Positions 10,801 to 19,082 of a stretch of DNA of 64,000 nucleotides are shown here, piece after piece; positions within the stretch are counted from its first letter, which is position 1; each line of letters opens with the position of its first letter. The position numbers and the translations under genes were made by a program. Source of the stretch: Arenibacter arenosicollis (lineage in GTDB: Bacteria; Bacteroidota; Bacteroidia; Flavobacteriales; Flavobacteriaceae); contig NZ_JACLHY010000023.1 in the NCBI RefSeq assembly GCF_014397245.1, positions 16,155-80,154 on the forward strand. Direction: 5' to 3'. The notes under the pieces are model-generated. The model was not told where the DNA came from. It was given only the letters and a program-made list of their open reading frames with translations, and made no database searches.

Positions 10801-10916
10801 GTAGCGATAGAGATTATAAAGTACATGAGAGATTAAAAGAAGATAGGAGCACTACTCATCGAGCCCCATATCCACAGGAGCATGAAATTGGTTTGCCACG
10901 TTCCAGAATGAATTAA
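7860..10916 (+). CDS. dnaE2: Error-prone DNA polymerase III alpha subunit, DnaE2-like
   Basis: A 1018-aa C-family polymerase, shorter than replicative DnaE (about 1160 or more). An N-terminal PHP domain (residues 1-200) has a partly degenerate metal site (CHSYHS, LTDINTV). The polymerase core has GRGSGANS, the catalytic pair in PDFDID (Asp347, Asp349) and a third Asp in EKFDIL (Asp482), so it should be active. A helix-hairpin-helix region and an OB-type segment follow. Start overlaps the preceding stop (ATGA), so the two genes are translationally coupled. DnaE2 with an ImuB-type partner is the known damage-induced mutasome. No LexA box was identified. A replicative DnaE must lie elsewhere. 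Confidence 0.88.
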   Translation: MKMFLNCHSYHSLRYGTIPLEELVDLAAQMGVVTLGLTDINTVTGIYDFIRMCDAKKIKPIVGVEFRNNDEKQYTGLAKNTKGIGELCEFLTNYNLNEKQLPTIAPKFKNAFIIYPLSNVPVSLEKNEFLGVNGFETTKLIKPIYQKLLRKTIAFQSVTIRNEDEYELHKTLRCIDHNILLSQLPEDAHCHPSEVMDPTQTLEKQFSRYSGIIRNAEKLADRCNFTFDFTVPRNKKLYTGSKSGDMLLLGQLAEDGIVRRYGAKNKDAKVRMEKELKVIGELNFTGYFLITWDIIRYSQSRGFMHVGRGSGANSIVSYALGITDICPIELDLYFERFLNQNRKSPPDFDIDWSWQERDEILDYIFKRFSPGHVAFCGTIVEFKHRSIMRELGKVYGLQKAELDQLSNKGLQSGGTDSVVDRVAKLGAMLLGFPNQRSMHACGVIISEEPITNFSALEIKPKGFPIVQFDMHIAEDIGFEKFDILSQRGLGTIASTVELVKENKGISIAIEQVNSYKVDVQCNSNLQIGNTLGCFYIESPAMRGLLRRLKCNDYQTLVAASSIIRPGVAKSGMMKEYIYRHNNPNSFEYFHEVFEEFLGDTYGIMVYQEDVIKIALHYGGLEPTYGDILRRAISGKSRSKKEIESLKYKFFESCKIRGHDEQLSLEVFRQIESFAGYSFCKAHSASYAVESYQSLYLKTYYGIEFMVCAINNGGGFYRTEIYVHEAKRSGGTVHVPCVNNSELQTCVKGVDIYLGFGLIKSMDEKLAVQLVEERKANGDFTSLENFLSRTAIGGETLQTLIFVGAFRFTGKPKSDLIIIAKMLESGEVSKSPMLLIEEPIQEYTFPVMERNIIEDAFDEIEILGFSVSLSPFELLKTKYRGDVMNNQLLDNYKKTVRMLAYLVSTKQVPTKNGNMYFGTWIDNNGDYFDTAHFATTLTKYPFKGGGCYLLLGTVEVDFHFPTIIISKMEKMPFVPDPRYENGSDRDYKVHERLKEDRSTTHRAPYPQEHEIGLPRSRMN

Positions 10917-11067
10917 TTTCTCAACTGAGTGAAGATTTATTCTATTATAACTTTAAAGCAAGAAAAATTTTAACGTTTCAACGAAAAATGCCCCTTAAAA
11001 CTTCCACCAATACCATTTTCCTATCGGAACCAATAGTCAGCTTAAGGCATGGGCAGACAAATCAACC

Positions 11068-11283
11068 ATGCTTACCGCAAAAGGCTTTAAAATTAGCTGT
11101 AGTCGCTTACTTGAATCCTATGACCTAGAAGAAGGTGCCGATTTGGTGGACTTGTTGTTTAAGTTCAAAAATACTTCCGACCATACCAACAAACCCCTAA
11201 CCCCAATGGCGAGGGATTTACAACGACTTAGCGAAATAAATCCTGCGGTTTGGAGATTGGTGGAGGAGTTTGGGTTGGTGTGA
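11068..11283 (+). CDS. Small hypothetical protein or gene remnant
   Basis: A 71-codon frame with coding-like composition and a regular C-terminus (LSEINPAVWRLVEEFGLV). The same frame stays open upstream to about 10999 without an obvious start, so the ATG at 11068 may be internal and the piece may be the tail of a decayed gene. I do not recognise the family. It lies 150 bp after dnaE2, on the same strand. Confidence 0.35.
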   Translation: MLTAKGFKISCSRLLESYDLEEGADLVDLLFKFKNTSDHTNKPLTPMARDLQRLSEINPAVWRLVEEFGLV

Positions 11284-11650
11284 TATGTGCATTCAATTAA
11301 TCCTAAAAGGAAGGATGATTTCTCTTTTAAAATCCTCTTCTAGCTTCCCTGTCGGTCTACTCCATTTATATTTTATCTAATTCTAATTTAACGAGAACAG
11401 CTATTTGATATCAATTCATTTATGAACTGAATCATTTCAAAACTACAGGCATGAAGTAACATAGCGAAGATTAATCGTACCGATTGTCGATTTTTTTAAT
11501 AATTTAAACGGTAAAAATTTAATATTTTAACATATTTAACATATTTTCAATAAATAATAGTCATTTATCCGCCAATCGGCCTGAATCCTCTTTATATTTT
11601 TTTTTTACGAAGCTATGGTTATGCTTTGCTAACTGAAAACCGATCGTATT

Positions 11651-11843
11651 ATGAAACCACTTTTACTATTAATCTCGTTATTGTTTATTTTAAGTTGCGG
11701 TAAGGATGAAAGCAGCTGTTGCTCTTAACGCTAGTACAGGTAGTTTCTCTGGTACATTTAATGAGACCTTTGAATATACAGATTGCAGTCCAAATTATAA
11801 TTGCGGTGGAGTAATAACTATATCCAGAAAATACAATATATAA
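11651..11843 (+). pseudogene. Frameshifted small lipoprotein
   Basis: From ATG 11651 the frame reads a clean lipoprotein signal (MKPLLLLISLLFILSCGKDES) but stops after 25 codons at 11726-11728. A second frame overlapping that stop continues NASTGSFSGTFNETFEYTD and ends at 11841-11843, with secreted-protein-like composition and several Cys. One base of shift joins them into a protein of roughly 63 aa. I infer a frameshifted or decaying gene. It could also be a genuine 25-aa lipopeptide, which I think less likely. Confidence 0.45.
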
Positions 11844-11889
11844 ATGGTAGTTGACAAATCACAGTAGAAATGCATAGCATTATTAAAAA

Positions 11890-12459
11890 ATGAACAAAAA
11901 CAAGCCAATGACAACCAATAAACTTAGAATAGTAACCATATTTCTTTTTTTTATATTTAGCGGGTGTGATAATTCAGATGATTATCTCAACGATTACGAG
12001 GTGGAAATAAATATTACTGGAGATGTCAGTGAATTTGATAAATTTCTAGCAATAGCTTCTGCAAGAAATGACGGCGAGGGGGAGTTTATTGGTGAAAACC
12101 TTCTATTTCTAGATTCTAGCGAAATAGCGCCTATTATTTTTTTTAATAGTGATTTGGAGGCTGGCACCTATAAATTTGTTACTGCAAGAAAAGCCCAAAG
12201 TTTGCAAATATCACATGAAAATAAATTCATAAGTACAGGGGAAACATCTATTGATGCCTCAATGACTATTACCGTGATCGTCAAAAGAGATGGAAGAGAA
12301 ATTGACTACTTTAACATAAGTTATGATGAATCAACTGGTGATGAAGAATTTCTTGTTAATTATAATTCTGATAATGATGGATATAAATGTTACTGTACAA
12401 CAAACTGCAATCAGCTTTTAGGACACGGTGGCATTGGACCTGCTATTCCCTGTGATTAA
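11890..12459 (+). CDS. Hypothetical lipoprotein
   Basis: A 189-aa protein with a lipobox-type signal (IFLFFIFSGC, Cys near residue 26). The better start may be the second ATG at 11908 (MTTNKLR). The mature part is acidic, beta-rich and ends in a Cys cluster (YKCYCTTNC). I do not recognise the family. It follows the frameshifted lipoprotein by about 50 bp and may have been co-transcribed with it. The sequence is more AT-rich than the repair genes to the left. Confidence 0.7.
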   Translation: MNKNKPMTTNKLRIVTIFLFFIFSGCDNSDDYLNDYEVEINITGDVSEFDKFLAIASARNDGEGEFIGENLLFLDSSEIAPIIFFNSDLEAGTYKFVTARKAQSLQISHENKFISTGETSIDASMTITVIVKRDGREIDYFNISYDESTGDEEFLVNYNSDNDGYKCYCTTNCNQLLGHGGIGPAIPCD

Positions 12460-13117
12460 TACAAATGACTAAAACATTTTGGCTAATAATAGTAACTTTT
12501 GGACTAGCCTATAATTTCTGATATAGTGAAATAAAGGAGGCTGCCTTTTAAAGCAGTTTTGATTTTTATATCTATATGGTGTTCCCTACTTTTAATGGGA
12601 AAACCTTTTAATATAAGATTCCTAATTGTAGCATTAGGGTTGATCTATTCTCAAAAATTTATTTGTGAGGTGTAATTTGGTGAGCTATCCAAGATCATTA
12701 AAGAACCTAATTTAATACATAAACTTTTGAAAAACTGAATCAAAGAATTACCCGGTTTGAACAAAGCATGGATGATTATTCATTGTTTATAGCTAATATT
12801 CGGCATTATTTCGCACGATTGGATACTAGATATAAAGACTAAATACAGCGTTATCAAAGATTAAAAAAAAATAGAAGTGTCATTTTTTTTAAACAGGGTC
12901 AGTTTCTTTTTTTTGAAGCGCTACAGATATTAAAAAATGAATTTTATTTGCAACTAAGCAAGACGGACTATCGCTAAGTAAAAGTCAATATGATTTGGAT
13001 GGTCATTATTTACATTGTATTTTCGTTAAAATTTAATATTAATACAGTAAACGATTTCGTAAACGTTTTTATAAAATTAAGTACATATTAAGGGGTTGAT
13101 TAGGATTTTTTCAAATT
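12460..13117. other. Intergenic stretch with membrane-protein debris
   Basis: A short frame from 12466 gives 18 hydrophobic residues, and a second frame (about 12533-12676) without a start codon encodes about 45 hydrophobic residues (VLIFISIWCSLLLM, FLIVALGLIYS). They look like remnants of a small membrane protein. The rest, up to the tRNA-like site, has no recognisable content. Confidence 0.4.
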
Positions 13118-13159
13118 CATAACCCGGAGGTCGGGGGATCGTGCCCCCCCTCTCGCTAC
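13118..13159 (+). repeat. tRNA 3'-half copy, attachment-site-like (copy 1)
   Basis: Starting at CAT (the anticodon position of tRNA-Met) the sequence continues AACCCGGAGGTCGGGGG, then ATCGTGCCCCCC and CTCTCGCTAC. This matches the layout anticodon-stem 3' strand, variable loop, T-arm and acceptor 3' strand. There is no 5' half upstream, so it is not a tRNA gene. The simplest reading is a duplicated 3' end left by an integrative element. Two more degenerate copies lie at 16853 and 23372. Confidence 0.6.
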
Positions 13160-13183
13160 AGTATAGAAATCATCCAAAACAAG

Positions 13184-13211
13184 CGGTTTAGTTAACTCTA
13201 AACCGTTTTTT
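13184..13211 (+). terminator. Rho-independent terminator after att copy 1
   Basis: The stem CGGTTTA...TAAACCG encloses a short loop and is followed by a run of seven T. The same arrangement (tRNA 3' half, then terminator) follows copies 2 and 3. Confidence 0.65.
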
Positions 13212-13212
13212 T

Positions 13213-13407
13213 ATGGTTACGTTTTACGAAATCATTGCATTTGAACACAAAAGCGAACACGTTTTAGAACACAGTTTGTCCAACAAGAAGAATTTTTCCT
13301 TACCAAAAATCAACACCGCCAATGGAGACCTTTCCAAACGTTGGTATGTCTATTTTACCTTTCGAAACCCAGAGACCCAAAAGTTGGAAAGGATGAAAAT
13401 AATTTAA
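13213..13407 (+). pseudogene. Truncated tyrosine recombinase (integrase), N-terminal fragment
   Basis: The 64 codons encode a segment typical of the N-terminal arm-binding domain of Bacteroidota phage-type integrases: SLPKINTANGDLSKRWYVYF then TFRNPETQKLERMK. The core-binding and catalytic domains (R...HxxR...Y) are missing; the frame ends at 13407. It sits directly after the tRNA-like site, where an integrase gene is expected. Its first codons overlap three direct GAACAC repeats spaced 12 bp (13243, 13255, 13267), repeated at 16759, which could be arm-type sites. I call it a dead remnant of the element that created the site. Confidence 0.6.
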
Positions 13408-13594
13408 GAAATAAAGAACAAGCAACAAGGTTAGAGACTAATTTAGGGTGAAGGATAATCTTTAACTTGTGTAAACAATGTGCCTTAACGAACATTTTAA
13501 AATAACGTTTCGTCCTAATTTATCGACATTTCGGTTATTTATAAATCAATTAAAGTTTAAAATTAATTAGTTTCACATGGATTAAACTTGAATC

Positions 13595-14227
13595 ATGAAA
13601 TTATTAGTAATTGGTGGAACTGGAGGAACAGGACGTGAATTGATTAAACAAGGCCTAGATAAAGGTCATATTATAACAGCTGTTGTTCGTAAACCAATAA
13701 AAATAAAATACAGTCATCCAAATCTAATCATATTAAAAGGAAATGTTTTAATTCCGGAAAGTCTTGAACAGGCCGTTCAAGGACAAGATGCGGTTCTATC
13801 TGCATTAGGCCATAAAAAATTCTTTATTAAAACAACCATACTTTCAAGAGGAACTAAAAATATAATATCTGCTATGACTAAAAATCAAGTAAAACGATTT
13901 ATCTGCATAACATCACTTGGAATTAATGATAGCAAGTTTAAGCTTGGATTATATTATACCCTTTTCACAATACCATTAATACTTTTATTTTACTTTATAG
14001 ATAAGTCCAAACAAGAAAAATTAATAATGAAAAGTACCTTGGATTGGACAATAATTCGACCTGGTCAGTTAACTAATGGAAAAAAACGGACTAATTACAA
14101 GCATGGACTCACAGTTGGAAGTTATATCCTGACCAAAATGATCTCAAGAGCAAGTGTTGCAGATTTTATGTTAAATCAGCTCGATAATCAGACATATATA
14201 AGAAAGACTCCTGGGATTATAAATTGA
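13595..14227 (+). CDS. NAD(P)-binding SDR-like protein (NmrA/biliverdin-reductase-B type)
   Basis: A 210-aa Rossmann protein: GGTGGTGRE at residues 7-15 binds the dinucleotide, then AVVRKP, LKGNVL and the acidic DAVLSALG strand, and a TSLG segment near residue 107, with WTIIRPGQLTNG later. This is the order of extended/atypical SDRs (PF13460-type). A hydrophobic stretch near residues 120-137 (YYTLFTIPLILLFYF) is unusual in a soluble enzyme. The substrate is unknown; relatives reduce flavins or quinones. It is a lone gene in the segment between att copies 1 and 2. Confidence 0.82.
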   Translation: MKLLVIGGTGGTGRELIKQGLDKGHIITAVVRKPIKIKYSHPNLIILKGNVLIPESLEQAVQGQDAVLSALGHKKFFIKTTILSRGTKNIISAMTKNQVKRFICITSLGINDSKFKLGLYYTLFTIPLILLFYFIDKSKQEKLIMKSTLDWTIIRPGQLTNGKKRTNYKHGLTVGSYILTKMISRASVADFMLNQLDNQTYIRKTPGIIN

Positions 14228-14570
14228 TATACCGTAACTAACAAAACCTTTAGTCCATTGCGAGGATTTCCTAAATGTAACTCCTTGGGAATTATCTATT
14301 CGGTTTTTATTTGCTAAATTAGGTGCTTAACCAGGCTCCTAACCATACACAAGACCGTTATGTGCAATTGACAATACATTAAATCGTTCTTGACAGATGA
14401 TTGCTCACCTCCTAAGCTTCCTTTTTTCTTGTTGCTTAAGCTATCCCTCACTTTTGGTGTAGGAAAATGTGATGTAGTTTGAAATGATAAGGACATATCC
14501 TTTAGAAAAATATTTCCCCTTGTAACTGATAGACTAATTTGATGCCTTCGTATCACGATTTTAAAGAAAT
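14228..14570. other. Intergenic stretch with cassette-type palindrome remnant
   Basis: Right after the SDR gene comes GTAACTAACAAAACC; about 100 bp further is TTGCTAAATTAGGTGCTTAAC, then CATACACAAGACCGTTATG. The middle block is nearly the same as TTGCTAAATTAGTTGCTTAAC at 40610, part of the palindrome at 40477-40646, and the last resembles the right arm at 36535-36564. I read it as a decayed member of the same family. An 80-codon minus-strand frame here is not supported. Confidence 0.4.
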
Positions 14571-16565
14571 ATGAGCAATAACGATAAAGAGCACTTCCAA
14601 GAGAACAGTCCCTTTTATTTCCCTTTAGAAGTTACCCCAAGAAAAGGGCTACTACCAATATCACGCGAAGACTATGAAAACAAGCCCAGTGGTGACATCT
14701 TTGGCAAAATACAGGATGCCGGGATGAAGTGGAATCCAGAAGATGTAAATCAATCAGAATTCCTTATAATGAGTACTGCGGGAGGGTTGAAGAACGGGGA
14801 AGAGACGCTGGCACTGGGCATGCACTCAGGACATTTCGAATTGGGGGATGCCGCAAAAGTTGCTGCAAGTGCTTTCAAAAACCTCTTTACCAAACCCTAT
14901 TATGTATCAGTATCCGATCCTTGTGATGGACGTACCCAAGGCACTACAGGCATGATGAATTCATTAGCCTATCGTAATCATGCCGCCACAGTTTTAGGAG
15001 ATTTAAGACGCTCTTTGCCCAATCGCAAAGGCGTAATGGGCATCGCTACTTGTGACAAAGGCCTACCTGCGATGATGATGGCATTGGCGAATGAATCTGA
15101 TCTTCCAACGATTATTATGCCGGGCGGGGTGACATTAATCGCCAAAGGAATAAAAGATTTGGGTTCGGTACAGTCTTTACCATCGCTTGTTTCCCATAAA
15201 GAAATATCATTGCAAGAGGCACAATCCCATGGATGTGCTTCCTGTGGGACACCAGGTGGAGGTTGTCATTTTTTGGGAACAGCAGCCACCTCCCAAGTCG
15301 TAGCAGAAGCATTGGGAATGGCATTGCCACATTCGGCACTAGCCCCCTCTGGAGGGAAGATTTGGTACGCCCTTGCTAAAGATTCAGCGATTTCTCTGGT
15401 AAATCTGGCAAAAAACAATATATATACCAGGCAGATCGTCACTCAAGATGCCGTTTACAATGCTATGGTAGTACATGCAGCTTTTGGTGGATCTACTAAC
15501 CTCTTACTGCATATCCCTGCTATAGCTCATGCAGCGGGTCTACCGATGCCTACTCGAGAAGAATGGGAGAATATTAACCGAAAAACGCCTCGATTAGTCA
15601 ATGTGCTCCCAGCAGGGAAGTACTCCACAGCACACGTATATGCTGCCGGAGGAGTACCAGAGGTAATGTTACATCTGCGAAAATTAGGTCTACTCAAAGA
15701 AGACTGCCTCACAGTTACAGGCAAAACACTGGGCGAAAATTTGGATGTCTGGGAGCAGGGTGGTAAAATGTACGTTTGGGAAGCAGAGAATAAAAGAAAT
15801 AGACGTCAACAAGTACGATTTAACCTCCAGACATTTAATGCTGATGCACATCCTGATAAAGTGATACTATCTCCTAAAGCGGCAAAGAAGGCCAACATGA
15901 AAAGCACCTTGACTTTTCCCACCGGAAATTTGGCACCAGAAGGAGCGTTGATCAAAAGTGGTGCAATCGCTCAAGAGATGATTGATGACAACGGCATATA
16001 CTATAAAAAAGGAGTTGCTAAAGTATTTGTCTCTGAAGCAAATGCCATTAAGGCAATTAATCATGGAGAGGTAAAACCAGGTCATATTATCATATTGATT
16101 GGAACCGGGCCAAGTGGCACAGGAATGGAAGAAACCTTCCAAATCACGGGTGCTCTGAAACAATTATCCTTTGGAAAAGAAATAGCCCTGATTACCGATG
16201 GACGTTTTTCTGGCGTTTCCACAGGCGCATGTATAGGACATGTTGGTCCAGAGGCTCTAGTAGGAGGACCTATCAGTAAGGTTCAAGATGGAGATATCAT
16301 TGAAATCAAAATTGATTGCGATAATCTAACTGGAAGTATAAATCTAATAGCCTCGCAAAGCGATCCCAATGCCGAACTAAGTGAAGCCGAAATAGCGCAT
16401 TTATTTTCAAGCAGATCACCACATCCAGAACTACGACCACATCCAGAATTGCCCAATGATATTAAAATTTGGGCAGCGACACAGAGCGGTATATGGGATG
16501 GATGTGTACAGGATGCTGATCGGATTTTGAAGATTGTGAAGGCAGGAATTGATGCTTTGAAATAA
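14571..16565 (+). CDS. YjhG/YagF-type sugar-acid dehydratase (IlvD/Edd superfamily)
   Basis: A 664-aa IlvD/Edd enzyme that fits the YjhG/YagF branch (about 655 aa) along its whole length. These enzymes dehydrate aldonic acids such as D-xylonate to 2-keto-3-deoxy acids. Visible: NKPSGDIFG, SDPCDGRTQGTTG, ATCDKGLPA and the Cys-rich HGCASCGTPGGGC that supplies Fe-S ligands; AFGGSTNLLLHIPAIAHAAG; and the C-terminal GPSGTGMEE, TDGRFSGVSTGACIGHVGPEA. A small internal duplication (PHPELRPHPEL) is near the end. It lies between two att-like copies, so it may be island cargo. No kinase or aldolase for the pathway is in the window. Confidence 0.93.
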   Translation: MSNNDKEHFQENSPFYFPLEVTPRKGLLPISREDYENKPSGDIFGKIQDAGMKWNPEDVNQSEFLIMSTAGGLKNGEETLALGMHSGHFELGDAAKVAASAFKNLFTKPYYVSVSDPCDGRTQGTTGMMNSLAYRNHAATVLGDLRRSLPNRKGVMGIATCDKGLPAMMMALANESDLPTIIMPGGVTLIAKGIKDLGSVQSLPSLVSHKEISLQEAQSHGCASCGTPGGGCHFLGTAATSQVVAEALGMALPHSALAPSGGKIWYALAKDSAISLVNLAKNNIYTRQIVTQDAVYNAMVVHAAFGGSTNLLLHIPAIAHAAGLPMPTREEWENINRKTPRLVNVLPAGKYSTAHVYAAGGVPEVMLHLRKLGLLKEDCLTVTGKTLGENLDVWEQGGKMYVWEAENKRNRRQQVRFNLQTFNADAHPDKVILSPKAAKKANMKSTLTFPTGNLAPEGALIKSGAIAQEMIDDNGIYYKKGVAKVFVSEANAIKAINHGEVKPGHIIILIGTGPSGTGMEETFQITGALKQLSFGKEIALITDGRFSGVSTGACIGHVGPEALVGGPISKVQDGDIIEIKIDCDNLTGSINLIASQSDPNAELSEAEIAHLFSSRSPHPELRPHPELPNDIKIWAATQSGIWDGCVQDADRILKIVKAGIDALK

Positions 16566-16758
16566 GAAAAAGCACATAACATTAAGTACGGACACAAATC
16601 TGCCCGTACCTTGCGGAGACGGTAACATACCATAATCCGTAGTATTACATGAAGATAAAAATGGCAGTAATGTTCACTAGAAACATTTTGTTTCCAAAAA
16701 AAAAGTTTAACTACAAGAATTCAACTAATTTACTTTAAAATTATTAATAACAATAGTG

Positions 16759-16788
16759 AACACAAAACTGAACACGTTTTGGAACACA
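16759..16788. repeat. Three GAACAC direct repeats, 12-bp period
   Basis: GAACAC occurs at 16759, 16771 and 16783, and with the same spacing at 13243, 13255 and 13267 beside att copy 1. Both sets sit within about 150 bp of a tRNA-like site, as integrase arm-type sites do. They could instead be remnants of the integrase coding region (EHKTEHVLEH). Confidence 0.45.
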
Positions 16789-16852
16789 TTTTTATAAACT
16801 AGCATCTGGGAAGCCCCGTATTTAGGGCGTTTTAAAAATTCAAGCAGGAATC

Positions 16853-16894
16853 CATAACCCGGAAGTTGGGGGTCTTGTCCCCTACTCTCGCCAC
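16853..16894 (+). repeat. tRNA 3'-half copy, attachment-site-like (copy 2)
   Basis: CATAACCCGGAAGTTGGGGG, then TCTTGTCCCCTA and CTCTCGCCAC. It differs from copy 1 by several substitutions and is again without a 5' half. GAACAC repeats lie about 65 bp to the left. Confidence 0.55.
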
Positions 16895-16918
16895 AAAACT
16901 CAAGTTTTTAAAAACAAA

Positions 16919-16947
16919 CGGATTGGATAGTGCCAATCCGTTTTTTT
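16919..16947 (+). terminator. Rho-independent terminator after att copy 2
   Basis: The stem CGGATTGG...CCAATCCG is followed by seven T. The same stem sequence recurs after copy 3 (23435), so site and terminator were duplicated together. Confidence 0.7.
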
Positions 16948-16998
16948 ATGCCTTCTTTTAATAAAATGATTACTTCAATAAACAGTATATTGAAATAA

Positions 16999-18804
16999 TC
17001 AATTTCTATGAAAAAGCATATTTGATGGAATTTCTACCTTCTCGAAATCCTCACCTTGCCAGGATAAAGTCAATTTACTTCCACCACCTTGCTGGAAATA
17101 GTTGAGCGAGATTTTATGCATTCCTGTTTTTAAAGAAATGGAGCCCTTTTTTTCGTAATTGCCATGGGCCCCGTCATTATCGATGAGCGCTTCATCATTC
17201 AGGAATAGTACACTTCCATCGTTGGATTCAAGAAAGAAGGTGTATAATCCATCTTTTGGGACATTTATATATCCATCAAAGACGTAACCGAAATTTTCTG
17301 TTTGCTGACTGTTTTCTATGGTAAATTGAGGGATTACACCTGATGCTGTTTCCTGCTTTTTTTCAAGCCCTCTCGCCTTGCTTAATTCTTCATTGTAATA
17401 TTTATAATGTATTCCGGGTATCGGCTTCTCCGTTAGTTGCTGCGCCTCTTCAAATATGTCATTACCAATTTCCGCAGATACGATCTGACTGGGAGTGTTG
17501 TCTTCCGAAAATGCCTGCATACGCAAGGAGGCTTTCTTGGTAATGACAATGGGTTCGTTGTATAGAAATTCATTTTCCGGTTTGGGCAGAGTGCCATCAA
17601 GGGTATAATAAATTTTAGATGTTGCGTCCTTGGATGCCAATTGGATATTGCCATTTTGATCTGATGCCACTTTGGGATCTTCTGTAGCATCCTGATAAAT
17701 CCAATCTAAGCTAAGGCGGGTGATTTGCGTAGTAGCCAAACCATGCCCTCCCTTTCTATCGCCTGCACAATGCCCCAAAAGCACATGATTATCCATGAAT
17801 TCTATTGCTGTATAGCAATACCATCCATCAGGGTCACTTTCTATAGTCTTTATCTTCTCCCAACTTTTTCCTTCATCCTTGGATATGGCAAGGTTGTAGG
17901 GAGTTCGATATCCACCGTCTCTTGAATTTTGGTAGTTGTTGTTCCATACCAATAATAAGTCCCCTGTTTTTGGAATGCGCTCTATCGAAGCTGGGGAAAG
18001 TGGTGATTTTATATTTCCCGCTACGATTGGCGACCAGGTCTCTCCCTCATCTTCCGAATAGGAGAAGTATTGTACACCAGCGTCTGTCCGACAAAAAAGC
18101 ATCATTTTCCCGTGATCCAATTCAACGATTCCTGGCTCTTGCAACACGACGTTGTCAGGATTGGGTACCTCCATGGATTTTGACCAACTTTTCCCTAGAT
18201 CATCCGAGAAATACGAATATATCTTTCCATTAGCAGTCATCCTGGATTCAACCTCACCATGTAGTGCAGTAGGATAAATGATCCTGCCATTGGGCAACTG
18301 AAGCAATCTGTCGTTATTTACAACGTGATATCCTTCGTCTTCCATACACCTGATCGGTTCACTCCAAGTTTTTGCCTCATCAGTAGAAAAGCGCATAAAT
18401 GGTATACAGTCCGTTTCTGAGTTTTTTCGAATATAAAAAAGGGCCAAACTTCCATCACTTAGCCGCAAAAGAGAAACTGACATCACATTCATTCTACCTT
18501 CGTTGGATAATATGCTAACGTCTTCCTCTGTCCAGGTTTGGCCACCATCACTGGAATATCTCCCTGCCAGATAAGCTTTGGCATGATCACCCGCTCCTCC
18601 AGTAAAATGGGTATAAACAAACAATATTCGTCCATCTTTAAGCTGGATAAAATCACCCTCGCTATTCCTAGGATTATCAGAGGTTGGAGTTAGCCGTAAA
18701 GTAATTTCTTTGCCGGAATCTTCCTCTGGAGCAGTTTTGCATCCTATGAAAAATAAGGTCATTATAAGTATAAGGAAGCGGTAATTGTGATTTTTGTAAT
18801 TCAT
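16999..18804 (-). CDS. Sialidase-like BNR-repeat lipoprotein with chitobiase-C-like and PA14 domains
   Basis: A 601-aa surface lipoprotein (signal FLILIMTLFFIGC, lipid Cys near 22). Residues about 35-370 form a six-bladed BNR propeller with five Asp-boxes (SSDGGQTW, STDEAKTW, SDDLGKSW, SEDEGETW, SKDEGKSW) and RNSEGDF at the start. The canonical sialidase FRIP motif is not seen, so sialic-acid cleavage is not certain; such Bacteroidota exo-alpha-sialidase-like proteins may act on other glycans. Residues about 385-445 (IYYTLDGTLP) match the chitobiase/hexosaminidase C-terminal domain, and 465-600 a PA14 domain (YTFFLESNDGSVLFLN), both probably carbohydrate binding. It lies between att copies 2 and 3, opposite in strand to its neighbours. 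Confidence 0.88.
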   Translation of the reverse strand: MNYKNHNYRFLILIMTLFFIGCKTAPEEDSGKEITLRLTPTSDNPRNSEGDFIQLKDGRILFVYTHFTGGAGDHAKAYLAGRYSSDGGQTWTEEDVSILSNEGRMNVMSVSLLRLSDGSLALFYIRKNSETDCIPFMRFSTDEAKTWSEPIRCMEDEGYHVVNNDRLLQLPNGRIIYPTALHGEVESRMTANGKIYSYFSDDLGKSWSKSMEVPNPDNVVLQEPGIVELDHGKMMLFCRTDAGVQYFSYSEDEGETWSPIVAGNIKSPLSPASIERIPKTGDLLLVWNNNYQNSRDGGYRTPYNLAISKDEGKSWEKIKTIESDPDGWYCYTAIEFMDNHVLLGHCAGDRKGGHGLATTQITRLSLDWIYQDATEDPKVASDQNGNIQLASKDATSKIYYTLDGTLPKPENEFLYNEPIVITKKASLRMQAFSEDNTPSQIVSAEIGNDIFEEAQQLTEKPIPGIHYKYYNEELSKARGLEKKQETASGVIPQFTIENSQQTENFGYVFDGYINVPKDGLYTFFLESNDGSVLFLNDEALIDNDGAHGNYEKKGSISLKTGMHKISLNYFQQGGGSKLTLSWQGEDFEKVEIPSNMLFHRN

Positions 18805-19082
18805 ATCTTTTGAAAACTAGGGTAATTCTATTTTAGCGTCTGAAAGTAGCCATTTTAGACTAGATCACCTTAAATATTAATGATAATTCTTACTATTGTA
18901 AATAGTTGTATAAAGGTATTGTCACCAATAATCGATTAACAAGAGTATTTAGAAGTAAAGGCTATTTAGAAAATAAACAGAACTAGTTTACCTAATCTGC
19001 GCCCTTACAGAAAAAGCAATGAAACAAAAAAGAATAGTTTATTTAATTTAGTAAATTGCATACGAGCCATACAAAAAAAACT

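Noticed and set aside
13118..13159. Functional tRNA gene
   Set aside because: Only the 3' half is present; no D-arm or 5' acceptor strand lies upstream. The same holds at 16853 and 23372.
14314..14556. 80-codon minus-strand open frame before the dehydratase
   Set aside because: It overlaps the palindrome remnant and has no recognisable motif.
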